Assembly: GCA_934565855.1 (NCBI GenBank)
Contig: CAKTIO010000008.1
Location: 82,268-146,267, forward strand
DNA from: an uncultured Dysosmobacter sp.
Lineage (GTDB): Bacteria > Bacillota > Clostridia > Oscillospirales > Oscillospiraceae
DNA: 64,000 nt
Direction of reading: 5' to 3'
Positions 42,145-49,589 of the stretch are shown piece after piece. The position numbers and the translations under genes were made by a program. The notes beneath the pieces were generated by a model that had not been told where the DNA came from, made no database searches, and saw only the letters and a list, made by a program, of their open reading frames with translations. Numbering within the stretch: the stretch's first letter is position 1; every line of letters begins with the position of its first letter.

Positions 42145-43130
42145 CCCCGGTCCTTTTTCAGCCTGCGGATATCCTCACCGAAGAAGGGCAGCATCCGGTA
42201 CTCCCCCTCCAGTCGGGAGCTGACCTGCTGCAAGTACCGCCGCCCGATCTCCTTCAGGTCCAGATTGGTGCTGATGATGGTGCTTTTCCGCTCCAGCAGG
42301 CGGGTGTTGACGATCTGATACAGGGCGCTCTGGGTAAATGCCGTGGTCATCTCCGTTCCCAGGTCGTCCAGAATCAGCAGGTCGCACCGCAGGATGCGGG
42401 AAACATCGTCCCCCGCGTCATCCTCCCGGGCGAATTTCCGGGTCTCAAACCGGTCAAAGATATGTACGGCGGTGTCATACACCACGGAAAAGCCCTTTTC
42501 ACTGACCACCCGGGCAATGCAGGCGGAGAGAAACGTCTTTCCCAGCCCCGGCTGTCCTGTCAGCAGCAAATTGCCGCTGCCCTTGCCGAAGTCGTAGGCG
42601 TAGTCCACGCAGACATCCCGGTTCCCCTCCATGTTCTCCCGGGGAGAGATGCCCAGCCGGGCGTCCACCTTGGGAGAATACCAGTCCAGGGAGAAGGTGT
42701 CAAAGCTCTGGCTGCCCAGATCCAGCAGGGCGGACAGCTCCTTCTTCTGCTCCCGCGCATAATAGGCGCGCAGGCAGCGGCACACCACCTCGCCCTGATA
42801 GCCGGTGTCGCCGCAGAGGGGACAGGCGGGCTTCTCCTCCAGACAGTCCGCCGGAAGTCCCATGCCCAGCAGCAGCTCCCGCTTTTCCCGCTGGAGCTCC
42901 AGATTCCGGTCCCGCAGCCGCTCTACCGCCGCGCGGGGGTCCGTTCCCTGCCGCAGGGCGGTGGCGATGATGCGGCTCATGGTGGAGCGCAGCTCCTGGT
43001 CGATCTGCCGCAGCCGCGGCTCCCGGGCGTAGACGCGCTCCTCCCGCTGGCGAAGCTCCTCCTCCCGGCGCTTTTTATCCTCGTCGAACCGGAGCAGGGC
43101 GCGGCGCATGAGCCTTCCATCGTATGCCAT
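42141..43130 (-). CDS. DnaI/DnaC-like helicase loader
   Basis: 329 aa. There is an N-terminal helical region and a zinc-binding-like Cys cluster (Cys103, Cys106, Cys117, Cys119: CPLCGDTG...CRC). The AAA+ domain has Walker A GQPGLGKT at 192-199, Walker B LLILDDLGTE and sensor IISTNLDLKEI. It loads the replicative helicase at the origin with DnaD, whose gene lies 3 bases upstream. The dnaD-dnaI pairing is the Firmicute arrangement, here without dnaB. Confidence 0.9.
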   Translation of the reverse strand: MAYDGRLMRRALLRFDEDKKRREEELRQREERVYAREPRLRQIDQELRSTMSRIIATALRQGTDPRAAVERLRDRNLELQREKRELLLGMGLPADCLEEKPACPLCGDTGYQGEVVCRCLRAYYAREQKKELSALLDLGSQSFDTFSLDWYSPKVDARLGISPRENMEGNRDVCVDYAYDFGKGSGNLLLTGQPGLGKTFLSACIARVVSEKGFSVVYDTAVHIFDRFETRKFAREDDAGDDVSRILRCDLLILDDLGTEMTTAFTQSALYQIVNTRLLERKSTIISTNLDLKEIGRRYLQQVSSRLEGEYRMLPFFGEDIRRLKKDRG

Positions 43131-43133
43131 TCC

Positions 43134-44075
43134 TTACTCCTCCTTCTTTCCACGGCGGTGGATGTACTCCTTCATCCAGGAGATATCCTGCTCCTGCCGG
43201 GAGCCGCCCTCTGTCTGCCGCGCCGCCGCGCGGTCGCCCTGTTGGACCTCCTCCGGTGTGTGCAGCCCCTTTTCGTGCCAACGCTTCAAAATTCCGTTTA
43301 AGTACGGCCACTTCAGCTCCTGACAGCGCAGGATGGTGCGGTCATATGCCAGCGCCACCGTCTCCGGACCAAAGCCCATCTCCTGCCACGCCGTAAGGTA
43401 CTTTTCCTCAGACGGAGAGGGCGGGCGCTGGGGCAGCTGCAATGCCCGCATGAACTGGGGCAGCGCCTGCTGCCGGGCAGCGTACCGCTTCAGATACTCC
43501 ACCGCCGCCGCCTGTGACTCAATGCCCATCCGTGCCCAGGCATAGCCCTCCTTTTCGATCTGCCGCATTCCGGGGCGGCGTCCCTGACCGAAACGGCGCT
43601 GGACCTTTTCCGCCACATGTCCCACCAGCAGATAGATCACATCCGCGGGAAGTCCGAGATAATCGTAAAGCCCCAGCAGGCAGTTCAGGTCCGGGGTGGT
43701 CAGGCGCTTGCCCAGCCGGCTCTCCACCGCCTGCGTCAGTCCACGGAAGTCCGCGCTGTGCTCCAGCTTGTCCGTCACATCGTCCCGGCTGTAGGCGGGA
43801 TGCTCCTCCGCCGGAGAGGGCTCCGCTGCCGGAGCCGGAGCGTCTGCCGGGGCGATGAGGCGCAGCTCCCGCAGGGTCTGCTCCGCCCGGTCCATCCGGG
43901 TCCGGTCCCAGCGCAGCTCTCCCGCCAGCGAGCGGGGCGGCACCGTGCCGTTATGGCGCAGCAGCGCCAGATACAGCAGCGCCGCGTCTCCGTCTCCCCG
44001 CTGCTCCAATGCACTCACCACGGACAGGGGCAGCGTCACCGACTCCGCCCCCGTGGTCAACAGGCATCCAGCCAT
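43134..44075 (-). CDS. dnaD: DnaD-domain replication protein
   Basis: 313 aa. The N-terminal winged helix (about residues 10-80) is followed by a DnaD C-terminal domain: LGLYDYLGLPADVIYLLVGH, then VEYLKRYAARQQ, and a second DnaD_2-like segment with WQEMGFGPETVALAYDRTI...YLNGILKRWHEKG. It remodels DNA and acts with DnaI in primosome assembly. It is co-directional with the loader gene. Confidence 0.9.
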   Translation of the reverse strand: MAGCLLTTGAESVTLPLSVVSALEQRGDGDAALLYLALLRHNGTVPPRSLAGELRWDRTRMDRAEQTLRELRLIAPADAPAPAAEPSPAEEHPAYSRDDVTDKLEHSADFRGLTQAVESRLGKRLTTPDLNCLLGLYDYLGLPADVIYLLVGHVAEKVQRRFGQGRRPGMRQIEKEGYAWARMGIESQAAAVEYLKRYAARQQALPQFMRALQLPQRPPSPSEEKYLTAWQEMGFGPETVALAYDRTILRCQELKWPYLNGILKRWHEKGLHTPEEVQQGDRAAARQTEGGSRQEQDISWMKEYIHRRGKKEE

Positions 44076-44282
44076 GCCAGCGCCCCCTTTCCTTGGTTTT
44101 TTGTCTCTTTTTCTCCATTCTACACGAAATTGGAGGGGAGAACAACTAAAACTTCTGCCTGCCGGGTCGGGAAATTGTTTCCGTCCACCGGAAAGTTTTA
44201 CAATCCTATGGCGGGAGGAAAAAAACCATGCTATACTGAGCGTGTATGCAGACCGATATTTGATAAGGAGGACTCAGGCATT

Positions 44283-44612
44283 ATGGCAAATCGGATCGTT
44301 CTCAATATCTGTGGAGAGGAGTACACCTTCGTGGCGGAGGAGGCTCCCTCCTATATGCAAAAGGTTGGCGCTTATGTCAACCAGAAAATGAATGAGGTAC
44401 TGGACGGCGCTCATGTAGGGCGGACGGACGCCGCCATTCTTACCGCCGCCAACATCACGGACGAGCTGTTTAAGGAGCAGGCTTCCGCCGAACAGCTGCG
44501 CAGCCAGATCAAGCAGTATCTGGACGAGGCAGGCAAGGCACAGGCGGAAGCCAGCGAGTTGCGGCGGGAGGTCTTCCGTTTGCAGCAGAAGCTGGAGAAA
44601 TCCGGACAATGA
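44283..44612 (+). CDS. zapA: Cell division protein ZapA
   Basis: 109 aa. The N-terminal ZapA globular domain (NRIVLNICGEEYTFVAEEAPSYMQKVGAYVNQKM) is followed by a coiled coil (about residues 60-105). It crosslinks FtsZ filaments. AAGGAGG lies upstream of the ATG at 44283, and TATACT at 44232-44237 is a likely -10. The stop codon overlaps the ATG of the U32 peptidase gene. Confidence 0.93.
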   Translation: MANRIVLNICGEEYTFVAEEAPSYMQKVGAYVNQKMNEVLDGAHVGRTDAAILTAANITDELFKEQASAEQLRSQIKQYLDEAGKAQAEASELRREVFRLQQKLEKSGQ

Positions 44613-46720
44613 GACCGGAGCTGCTGTCCCCCGCCGGATCGGTGGAGGCGCTGCACGCCGCTGTGCAGAACGGCGCAGACGCCGTATATCTGGGCTGGGG
44701 CGACTTCAATGCCCGGCGCAACGCCAAAAACTTCACCGACGAGGAATTTTCCGACGCCCTGCGCTATTGCCATGAGCGGGGCGTCCGGGTCTTTCTGACC
44801 CTGAACACCCTGCTGCGGGACCGGGAACTGCCCCAGGCGGTAGAAGTGGCGCGCCGCGCCTGCGAAATGGGCGTGGACGCCGTGCTGGTGCAGGACTGGG
44901 GTCTGTTTACCCTGCTGCGGCAGTGCCTGCCGGAGCTGCCCCTACACGCCAGCACCCAGATGAGCCTGTTCACCTCCGGCGGTACGGAGACTGCCGCCGC
45001 CCTGGGGTGCGAACGGGTGGTCATCGCCCGGGAATGCTCCCGGGAGGACACCCGGGAGATCTGCCGCCGTTGCCCGGTGGAGGTGGAGGTCTTTGTTCAC
45101 GGGGCGCTGTGCATGTGCTATTCCGGACAGTGCGCTATGAGCGCCCTGATCGGCGGGCGCAGCGGCAACCGGGGCAAGTGCGCCCAGCCCTGCCGCCTGC
45201 CCTATGCCCTGAACGCTCCCGCCGGAAACCGCCACGCCCTGTCTCTGAAGGACAGCTGCCTTGCCGGTGAGCTGCGGGAGATGGAGCAGATGGGCGTGGC
45301 ATGTCTGAAGCTGGAGGGACGTATGAAGCGCCCGGAGTATGTGGCGACGGTGACGGGCATTTATGCCCGCCTGCTGGAGGAGGGGTGCAAGCCCACCCGG
45401 CAGGAGCTTCACGACCTGGAGCTTGCCTTTTCCCGGGAGGGCTTTACCGACTGGTACTGGCAGGGACGCCGGGGCAGCGGGATGTTTGGCTCCCGTCCGG
45501 AAAACGCTGCCGACCCCAAGGAGTTGTTTGCCGCCGCCAAGGCTGCCTATGAAAAGGAAAATCTGCGGACCGTTCCCGTGTACTTTCACGCGGAGGTCGC
45601 CGCGAACCGCCCTGCCGTGCTGACAGCGTGGGACGATGACGGACACTCCGTCACCGTTTCCGGAGCCGTTCCGGAAGCGGCGCGGAACCGCGCCGTGACA
45701 GAGGAGGAGATCCGCGTCCGGCTGCAAAAGACCGGCGGCACGGCTTACCACTGCGCGGAATGCTCTGCCCAGGTGGAGGAGGGACTTTCCCTGCCCGCGT
45801 CCGCGGTAAATGCCCTGCGGCGGGACGCCCTTGCCGCCCTCAGCGATGCCCGCACCGCTGTGAGCCAGCGGCGGCAGCTGCCGCTGCCCCAGCTGAAGCC
45901 TGCAGCCGCTGTTCCGGCGGAACCGGAGCTGACGGTCTCCCTCTCCCGGTGGGAACAGCTGACATCGGAGCTGCTGACTCAGTCCCCCGCCCGCATTGCC
46001 CTGCCGCTGGAGCTGTTCTCCATTGCCCGGACGCTTCCGGAAGCAGCGGCAGAATGGTGTGCCATTCTGCCCCGGGTCTGGCGGGACCGGGACGAACCGG
46101 AGCTGAAGAGACTGCTTTCCGCCGCCCAATCCGCTGGAGTGACCGGTGTGCTGCTGGGCAACCTGGGACACCTTCCGCTGGTGAAGGACATGGACCTGCA
46201 CCGCTATGGCGACTATGGACTGAACGTGTTCAACAGCTGGTCTCTGGAATTTCTGCGGCAGATGGGGCTGGACTCCGCCACCGTCTCCTTTGAGCTGCGG
46301 GGCGCACAGATTCGGGACCTGAACAAGGTCCTGCCCACGGAAGCCATTGTCTACGGACGCCTGCCCCTGATGCTGACGGAAAACTGTCTGGTGCAGAACG
46401 ACTGCGGCTGCAAGCTGGACCGAAACGGCACACTGGTCCCGGAGAACGGTCCCTGCCGGCAGACAAACGTGCTGAACGACCGCACCGGAGCCGCCTTTCC
46501 CCTGCTGCCTGCCTACGGTCACCGGACCGAGGTACAGAACTGCAAGCCGCTGTATCTGGGCGACCGGTCCGACTGGAAGCAGCTGGGGCTGCGGTATGCC
46601 CGGCTGCGCTTTACCACGGAGACGCCGGAGGCGTGCGTCCAGGTGCTTCAGGCTTACCGGGAAGGGTCCGCCGCCCCGGCGGAATTCACCCGGGGGCTGT
46701 TTGACCGGGGCGTGGAATGA
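44609..46720 (+). CDS. U32-family peptidase / RNA-hydroxylation-type protein
   Basis: 703 aa. The N-terminal U32 barrel (MRPELLSPAGSVEALHAAVQNGADAVYLG) leads to the cluster ALCMCYSGQCAMSALIGGRSGNRGKCAQPCRLPY with four Cys that are conserved in TrhP/RlhA relatives. A DUF3656 region (about residues 370-430) and a further U32-like C-terminal part follow. Relatives such as TrhP and RlhA help hydroxylate tRNA or 23S rRNA; others were called collagenases. The family member here is likely an RNA modification factor. It is translationally coupled to zapA, a common clostridial pair. Confidence 0.9.
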   Translation: MRPELLSPAGSVEALHAAVQNGADAVYLGWGDFNARRNAKNFTDEEFSDALRYCHERGVRVFLTLNTLLRDRELPQAVEVARRACEMGVDAVLVQDWGLFTLLRQCLPELPLHASTQMSLFTSGGTETAAALGCERVVIARECSREDTREICRRCPVEVEVFVHGALCMCYSGQCAMSALIGGRSGNRGKCAQPCRLPYALNAPAGNRHALSLKDSCLAGELREMEQMGVACLKLEGRMKRPEYVATVTGIYARLLEEGCKPTRQELHDLELAFSREGFTDWYWQGRRGSGMFGSRPENAADPKELFAAAKAAYEKENLRTVPVYFHAEVAANRPAVLTAWDDDGHSVTVSGAVPEAARNRAVTEEEIRVRLQKTGGTAYHCAECSAQVEEGLSLPASAVNALRRDALAALSDARTAVSQRRQLPLPQLKPAAAVPAEPELTVSLSRWEQLTSELLTQSPARIALPLELFSIARTLPEAAAEWCAILPRVWRDRDEPELKRLLSAAQSAGVTGVLLGNLGHLPLVKDMDLHRYGDYGLNVFNSWSLEFLRQMGLDSATVSFELRGAQIRDLNKVLPTEAIVYGRLPLMLTENCLVQNDCGCKLDRNGTLVPENGPCRQTNVLNDRTGAAFPLLPAYGHRTEVQNCKPLYLGDRSDWKQLGLRYARLRFTTETPEACVQVLQAYREGSAAPAEFTRGLFDRGVE

Positions 46721-46812
46721 GGACGGCTTTTCCGAAAAAGCCGCGCATTTCCAGTCCTATATGTAATATAATATTTTAAATATACTATTTGTTTTCGTTT
46801 TGGAGTGCGTTT

Positions 46813-47244
46813 ATGGAAAAAATCAAAGTCAAATACTTCACTATCGACTATGAGCCGCTGACCTATGTAGATGGAAAATCCGACTGGATCGACCTGCATA
46901 CTGCCGAAGAGGTGACCATGAAGGCGGGAGAATTCCGGCTGATCCCTCTGGGGGTCGCCATTGCCCTGCCGGAGGGATATGAGGCACATCTGGTGCCCCG
47001 CAGCTCTACCTTTAAAAACTATGGCATTTTGCAGACCAACTCCATGGGGGTGATCGATTACACCTACCGGGGCGACAACGACCAGTGGAAAATGCCGGCA
47101 TACGCCACCCGGAACGTGGTCATTCCCCGGGGAGCGCGGATCTGCCAGTTCCGCATTGTGCGCAACCAGCCCCAGCTGACCTTTGAGCAGGTGGAGCATC
47201 TGGACGGTCCGGACCGGGGCGGCTTCGGCTCTACCGGGACCTGA
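46813..47244 (+). CDS. dut: dUTP diphosphatase
   Basis: 143 aa trimeric dUTPase. PRSSTFKNYGI is motif 2, NSMGVIDYTYRGD is motif 3 with the catalytic Asp, GARICQFRIV is motif 4 and RGGFGSTGT is motif 5. It hydrolyses dUTP to dUMP. The start is ATG at 46813 with GGAG seven bases upstream. The AT-rich upstream gap contains TATAAT at 46767-46772 and TATACT at 46781-46786, either of which may be the -10. Confidence 0.95.
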   Translation: MEKIKVKYFTIDYEPLTYVDGKSDWIDLHTAEEVTMKAGEFRLIPLGVAIALPEGYEAHLVPRSSTFKNYGILQTNSMGVIDYTYRGDNDQWKMPAYATRNVVIPRGARICQFRIVRNQPQLTFEQVEHLDGPDRGGFGSTGT

Positions 47245-47280
47245 ACACCGGCGGCACGACCGCTGCCGCCGCATGACGCG

Positions 47281-47326
47281 GGGTTGGGGAAAACTGCGGT
47301 CAGTTTTCCCCAACCCTGCGTTTTTT
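47281..47326 (+). terminator. dut terminator
   Basis: A 16-bp stem GGGTTGGGGAAAACTG and complement with a short loop, then TTTTTT at 47321-47326. Confidence 0.93.
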
Positions 47327-47408
47327 CGTTGTCATAACTTCCTGTTTCTTCCATAGAATATGGTGTGTTTTTCCTGCGGCACAAGGAGTGGAACTGTTTC
47401 CATAAAAA

Positions 47409-47438
47409 GATTCCACATTTTCCACAGCTTTTTCCACA
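47409..47438 (+). promoter_or_regulatory. Cluster of DnaA-box-like 9-mers
   Basis: GATTCCACA (47409-47417), TTTTCCACA (47418-47426) and TTTTCCACA (47430-47438) lie in one orientation. Each of the last two differs by one base from TTATCCACA. They lie in the roughly 330-base dut-maf gap, 20 bases upstream of the maf promoter, so they could link DnaA to expression of the wall genes. Binding is not shown. Confidence 0.4.
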
Positions 47439-47459
47439 CGTGCTGTTTCCCCGGAGGTC

Positions 47460-47488
47460 TTGATTCCCGGAATGCCCTATGCTAAAAT
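47460..47488 (+). promoter_or_regulatory. Promoter of maf-mreC-mreD-PBP2
   Basis: TTGATT (47460-47465), 17-base spacer, TAAAAT (47483-47488). Confidence 0.75.
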
Positions 47489-47573
47489 GAGGATTCAACA
47501 TGGATGATTTTGTTCCGCAACCGGGCGGAAATACCCCGGCTTTGCGGCGACCGACGTTTGAGAGGTTATCAAA

Positions 47574-48152
47574 ATGGCAAAAATCGTATTATGCTCCGGC
47601 TCTCCCCGGCGGAGAGAGCTGCTGCAGCGCATCGGCATCACGGAGTTTGACATCCGGGTACCGGAGACGGAGGAGACCTATCCCGCAGGACTGTCCCCCC
47701 GGCAGACGGTGGAATATATTTCCCGGGAAAAGGCAGACGCCGCCCGGGCGCTGTGTACACCGGAAGAGATCCTCATTACCGCGGACACGATGGTGTTTCT
47801 GGACGACGCCCGGCTGGGCAAGCCCAGAGACGAGGAGGACGCTCTGCGGATGCTGACCGCCCTGCAGGGGCGCAGCCACACCGTCTGCACCGGCGTGACC
47901 GTCCGGCAGGGAGACCGAAGCCTGACGGAGAGCGAAGCCACAGAGGTGCGCTTCCGTCCCGCCTCGCAGAAGGAGCTGCTGGGCTATATCCGCACGGGCG
48001 AGCCGATGGACAAGGCTGGCGCCTATGGCGTGCAGGGCAAGGGCGCACTTCTGGTGGAAGGGCTTCGCGGAGATTTTTACAATGTGATGGGACTGCCGGT
48101 GCTGCGGCTCTCCCGGATGCTGGAACAGTTCGGTATTTCATTTTTTGACTGA
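47574..48152 (+). CDS. maf: Maf-family nucleotide pyrophosphatase
   Basis: 192 aa. The signature SGSPRRRELLQRIG is near residue 7; TADTMVFLDDARLGKPRDEEDA and DKAGAYGVQGKGALLVEGLRGDFYNVMGLP are conserved. It hydrolyses non-canonical nucleoside triphosphates (dTTP/UTP/m5UTP type) and is linked to septum formation. In Clostridia maf often leads the mreBCD operon; here mreB is missing between maf and mreC. Confidence 0.94.
   Translation: MAKIVLCSGSPRRRELLQRIGITEFDIRVPETEETYPAGLSPRQTVEYISREKADAARALCTPEEILITADTMVFLDDARLGKPRDEEDALRMLTALQGRSHTVCTGVTVRQGDRSLTESEATEVRFRPASQKELLGYIRTGEPMDKAGAYGVQGKGALLVEGLRGDFYNVMGLPVLRLSRMLEQFGISFFD
47718..47731. promoter_or_regulatory. Noc-binding-site-like sequence inside maf
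   Basis: ATTTCCCGGGAAAA matches 13 of 14 bases of the Bacillus Noc site ATTTCCCGGGAAAT. It lies in coding sequence (codons for ISREK), so chance is possible, but a noc-like gene is encoded 11 kb away. Confidence 0.35.
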
Positions 48153-48167
48153 TTCTGGGGGTTCGCT

Positions 48168-49007
48168 TTGAAAAACTTTCTGAAACAACATGGACTCTGG
48201 GTCCTGTTTGCCGCCGCTGTCATCGCCGTGACGCTTGCGGTGATGTCCTTTTTCAGCAACACCTCTTCTCCCCTGGCAAATCTGGCGGGCATCGTTACCT
48301 CTCCCTTCCGCTCTGCTTACACTGCCGTTGCCACCTGGTTCAACGACAAGATGGACTACTTCGGCGACTATCAGGCGCTGAAGGAGGAAAACGCCCAGCT
48401 GAAAAAGCAGATCGCCGACATGGAAGCCCAGGTGCGGCAGGCAAAGTCTGACAGCGAGGAAAACCAGCGTCTGCACGAGCTGCTGAATCTGCGGCAGAAG
48501 CAGCGCTCTCTTCAGCTGGAGTCTGCCTATATCACGGAGCGGTCCAGCTCCAACTGGACCTCTGCCCTGACGCTGGGCTGCGGCACCAACCGGGGCATTT
48601 CCGTAAACAACTGCGTCATTACGGAGACCGGCGATCTGGTGGGCATTGTATCCGAGGTGGGTCTGAACTGGTGTACCGTGCTGACGGTGCTGGACACGGA
48701 CACCTCTCTGGGCGCGCAGGTCTTCCGGACGGAGGACATCGGCGTGGCGGAGGGCGACTTTGCCCTGATGAAGGAGGGGCGGCTGAAGCTGAGCTATCTG
48801 CCTGCCTCCGCGCAGCTGCTGAATGGCGACCTGGTGGTCACCTCCGGGCTGGGCGGGTATTATCCCTCCGGGCTGGTCATCGGCTCGGTGGCGGAGGTGC
48901 GGCTGGATGACTCCGGCGCCACCCAGTACGCCGTGCTGACTCCGGCGGCAGACCTGGACAGCCTGACGGAGGTGTTCGTGGTCACGTCCTTCGAGATCGT
49001 GAACTGA
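48168..49007 (+). CDS. mreC: Rod shape-determining protein MreC
   Basis: 279 aa with a TTG start. One membrane segment spans about residues 9-28. A coiled coil follows at about residues 65-105 (ALKEENAQLKKQIADMEAQVRQ). The beta-rich MreC domain contains GDLVGIVSEVGLNWCTVLTVLD and DLVVTSGLGGYYPSGLVIG. It links the elongation PBPs to the cytoskeleton. It lies 15 bases after maf; the usual mreB is absent. Confidence 0.93.
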   Translation: MKNFLKQHGLWVLFAAAVIAVTLAVMSFFSNTSSPLANLAGIVTSPFRSAYTAVATWFNDKMDYFGDYQALKEENAQLKKQIADMEAQVRQAKSDSEENQRLHELLNLRQKQRSLQLESAYITERSSSNWTSALTLGCGTNRGISVNNCVITETGDLVGIVSEVGLNWCTVLTVLDTDTSLGAQVFRTEDIGVAEGDFALMKEGRLKLSYLPASAQLLNGDLVVTSGLGGYYPSGLVIGSVAEVRLDDSGATQYAVLTPAADLDSLTEVFVVTSFEIVN

Positions 49008-49028
49008 TGGGAAAGGAGTCCGCCGTTT

Positions 49029-49541
49029 GTGATTGCACGTTCTGAGACGATTTTCAAGTGGCTGCTGTATGCCGCCGTAACGATGCTGTTCCTGCTGGTG
49101 CAGGGACTGATTTTACAGCAGGTGCGGATCCTGGGCGCCATGCCCTTCGTCTATCCTTTGCTGGCGGCGGTGGTCGCCATGTTTGAGGATGCCATGGGCG
49201 GGACCATTTACGCGCTGGCACTGGGTGTGCTGTGCGACCTGACGCTGCCCACGCCCATTCCCTGCTTTTACACCCTGATTCTTCCGGCGGCGGCGCTGTG
49301 CGCCGCCCTCATTGCCCGCAGCCTGCTGCCGGTGGGCTTTGTCTGCGCGGTGGCGGTGTCCGTGCTTGCCTTTTTCTGGACGGACCTGTTTCACTGCCTG
49401 CTGCTGGCAGCCGGAGGAAAGGCGGCATGGTCTGCCGGAGGACTGCTGTTCCTGCAGGAGACTGCCGCTTCCCTGCCGGTGCTGCTGCCGCTGTACTGGC
49501 TGCTGCGGAAGGTCTGGACCCACTGTCACCGGTATGACTGA
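49029..49541 (+). CDS. mreD: Rod shape-determining protein MreD
   Basis: 170 aa with a GTG start, AAAGGAG upstream. Five hydrophobic segments. ILGAMPFVYPLLAAVVAMFEDAMGGTIYALALGVLCDLTLPTP has the MreD-type loop. It is a membrane partner of MreC, located between mreC and PBP2 as in the standard operon. Confidence 0.88.
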   Translation: MIARSETIFKWLLYAAVTMLFLLVQGLILQQVRILGAMPFVYPLLAAVVAMFEDAMGGTIYALALGVLCDLTLPTPIPCFYTLILPAAALCAALIARSLLPVGFVCAVAVSVLAFFWTDLFHCLLLAAGGKAAWSAGGLLFLQETAASLPVLLPLYWLLRKVWTHCHRYD

Positions 49542-49589
49542 CGCTGCTTTTTACGTCCGCGCCGCAGGCGCATGGAGGTTTTTGACATC

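Noticed and set aside
46724..46743. Hairpin CGGCTTTT/AAAAAGCCG after the U32 peptidase gene
   Set aside because: No T-run follows and the stem is short and imperfect, so I do not list it as a terminator.
47500..47573. An ATG-started frame ahead of maf in another phase
   Set aside because: No ribosome site, it begins at the predicted transcription start and runs out of phase into maf; it is the leader.
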